From contig JAQICQ010000025.1 in assembly GCA_027858455.1 (NCBI GenBank), positions 1 through 6,702 on the forward strand: a stretch of 6,702 nucleotides of DNA. Reading direction: 5' to 3'. The position numbers were made by a program, and so were the translations under genes. The DNA is from Elusimicrobiota bacterium. Lineage in GTDB: Bacteria; CG03; SLGR01; JAGXOG01. Positions 5,610-6,702 of this stretch are shown piece by piece (positions within the stretch are counted from its first letter, which is position 1; each line of letters begins with the position of its first letter). Below the pieces are notes generated by a model. The model made no database searches and was not told where the DNA came from. It was given only the letters and a program-made list of their open reading frames with translations.

Positions 5610-6702
5610 ATGACAGAAAAGCATACTGAAAATATTGCTAAGAATGTAAGATATTTAAAAGGCGTTGGTCCGGCCCGGGCAAAACAGCTTTCAAAGATGG
5701 GCATAATCACTGTAGAGGATCTGCTTACCTATTTCCCCAAAAGATACGAGGACCGGTCAAGATTAAGAGAGCTTGCCGTAATAAATGACGAAGATGCGGC
5801 TTTTGTAAAGGTTAAAGTAATTAATTCAAAAGCAGTCTATTTAAGAAACCGCAGAAAACTGGTAAAGATATCTGTAAAAGACAACACCGGCACCGCTGAG
5901 ATACTTGCTTTTAACCAAGGTTATTTAAAAGATATTTTTAAAGAGGGGAGTTATTTTTATCTTTACGGTAAGTTTGAGCGCAAATTAAGAAATCTTACAA
6001 TAGCTAATTTTGTTTATGAAAAATGCGGTCCGGATAAGGAATGTTCTTCCGCCATTCATCTGGGTAGAATAACTCCCGTATACAGCCTTACCGGAGGGGT
6101 CTCGCAGAAGTGGCTCAGAAAGCTGATATATGAAAACCTTAATAAGTATTCAACAGAGTTTAAAGAATTTTTGCCGGGGAATGACCCGGACAGGCTGGGG
6201 AGGGATATTAACGAAACTCATTTCCCAAAAGATTTCAAGCTGCTTAAACACGCCCGGAAAGATCTTATCTGCCGAGAATTTCTTCTCTTTCAGATTGCTC
6301 TGGGATATAGGAAAGAGGGTATAAAAAAATTAAAAAAAGAAAGGCCCTATAAAGTAAAAAGAAACCTGCTTACCCCGTTTAAAGAAAGTCTTGGTTTTAA
6401 ATTTACTGCGTCCCAGAAAAAAGTCATAAACGAGATATTTAAGGATATGAAATCGCCTTATCCTATGCGGAGGCTTTTGCAGGGGGATGTCGGAAGCGGA
6501 AAGACGGTAGTTGCCCTTTCTGCAATACTTCTTGCCGTGGAAAATTCTTATTCTGCCGCGGTAATTGCCCCCACGGAAATTCTTGCAGAACAGCATTATC
6601 TTACTTTTAAGAATTATCTTGACGGACTTGGTGTGGGGGTGGGCCTGATAAGGGGAGGTTTGACAAAGAAAGAAAAAGAAAAGGTAACAGAAAAATTAAG
6701 GG
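5610..6702 (+). CDS. recG: ATP-dependent DNA helicase RecG (5' part, cut by window end)
   Basis: RecG drives branch migration of stalled forks and recombination intermediates in the cytoplasm. The frame is open for 364 codons to the window edge, about half of a usual RecG of roughly 690 residues. The N-terminus has the helix-hairpin-helix-like YLKGVGPARAKQL (15-27) and DLLTYFPKRYEDRS (37-50), typical of the start of RecG. An OB-fold wedge domain (about 62-155) follows. The helicase core then begins with FTASQKKVINEI (265-276), Walker A GDVGSGKT (292-299) and motif Ia APTEILAEQHY (320-330). ATG 5610 gives the expected N-terminus. The ribosome site is weak (AAAGA, about nine bases upstream). 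The 68-bp gap to rpmB must contain its promoter unless transcription enters from elsewhere, but I see no convincing plus-strand -35/-10 pair. No internal frameshift was found. Confidence 0.95.
   Translation, partial: MTEKHTENIAKNVRYLKGVGPARAKQLSKMGIITVEDLLTYFPKRYEDRSRLRELAVINDEDAAFVKVKVINSKAVYLRNRRKLVKISVKDNTGTAEILAFNQGYLKDIFKEGSYFYLYGKFERKLRNLTIANFVYEKCGPDKECSSAIHLGRITPVYSLTGGVSQKWLRKLIYENLNKYSTEFKEFLPGNDPDRLGRDINETHFPKDFKLLKHARKDLICREFLLFQIALGYRKEGIKKLKKERPYKVKRNLLTPFKESLGFKFTASQKKVINEIFKDMKSPYPMRRLLQGDVGSGKTVVALSAILLAVENSYSAAVIAPTEILAEQHYLTFKNYLDGLGVGVGLIRGGLTKKEKEKVTEKLR

Noticed and set aside
6130..6324. Plus-strand frame of 64 codons inside recG
   Set aside because: It lies out of frame within the RecG wedge-to-helicase region, which is continuous and well matched in its own frame.

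Overview
This window comes from a moderately AT-rich Gram-negative bacterium. It carries a predicted outer-membrane beta-barrel protein, a periplasm-facing thioredoxin-fold lipoprotein and a lipid-carrier glycosylation cassette. The mix of a UPF0164/PorV-like barrel, a GT39-type membrane glycosyltransferase with a C-terminal TPR-like tail, and rpmB next to recG suggests an uncultured lineage such as Elusimicrobiota, Omnitrophota or Firestonebacteria. That placement is inference from gene content only and is weak. Nothing in the window marks it as phage, plasmid or transposon.

Positions 1-4265 form a tightly packed plus-strand run. A possible 3' end of an upstream gene (1-129) overlaps a TlpA/ResA-type thioredoxin protein (104-778). 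This is followed by a DPM1/GtrB-type GT2 glycosyltransferase (778-1704), a class I SAM-dependent methyltransferase (1712-2452) and a 606-residue GT-C membrane glycosyltransferase (2445-4265). The junctions are TAATG (1-base overlap), a 7-base gap and an 8-base overlap (GTGAATAA), so the genes are very probably one operon with translational coupling. A plausible division of labour is that the GT2 enzyme loads a sugar onto polyprenyl phosphate in the cytoplasm and the GT-C enzyme transfers it to an acceptor on the far side of the membrane. The methyltransferase may modify the sugar or lipid intermediate, and the TlpA-like protein handles thiols in the same extracytoplasmic space. The acceptor (protein, lipid A, wall polymer) cannot be read from the sequence.

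After a 77-bp gap holding a candidate promoter comes a predicted outer-membrane barrel of the PorV/UPF0164 type (4343-5353). It converges on rpmB (ribosomal protein L28, minus strand, 5350-5541) with overlapping stop codons and no visible terminator. rpmB has a promoter so close to its ATG that its mRNA may be leaderless. Diverging from rpmB is recG (5610 to the window end), cut off after the first helicase motifs.

Most of the window is recognisable. The parts most worth a second look are the glycosylation cassette with its AT-rich methyltransferase, the structured 42-nt inverted repeat at the start of the thioredoxin gene, the hybrid architecture of the GT-C protein, and the compact rpmB arrangement. 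I found no convincing wholly new system, CRISPR array, tRNA or mobile element.
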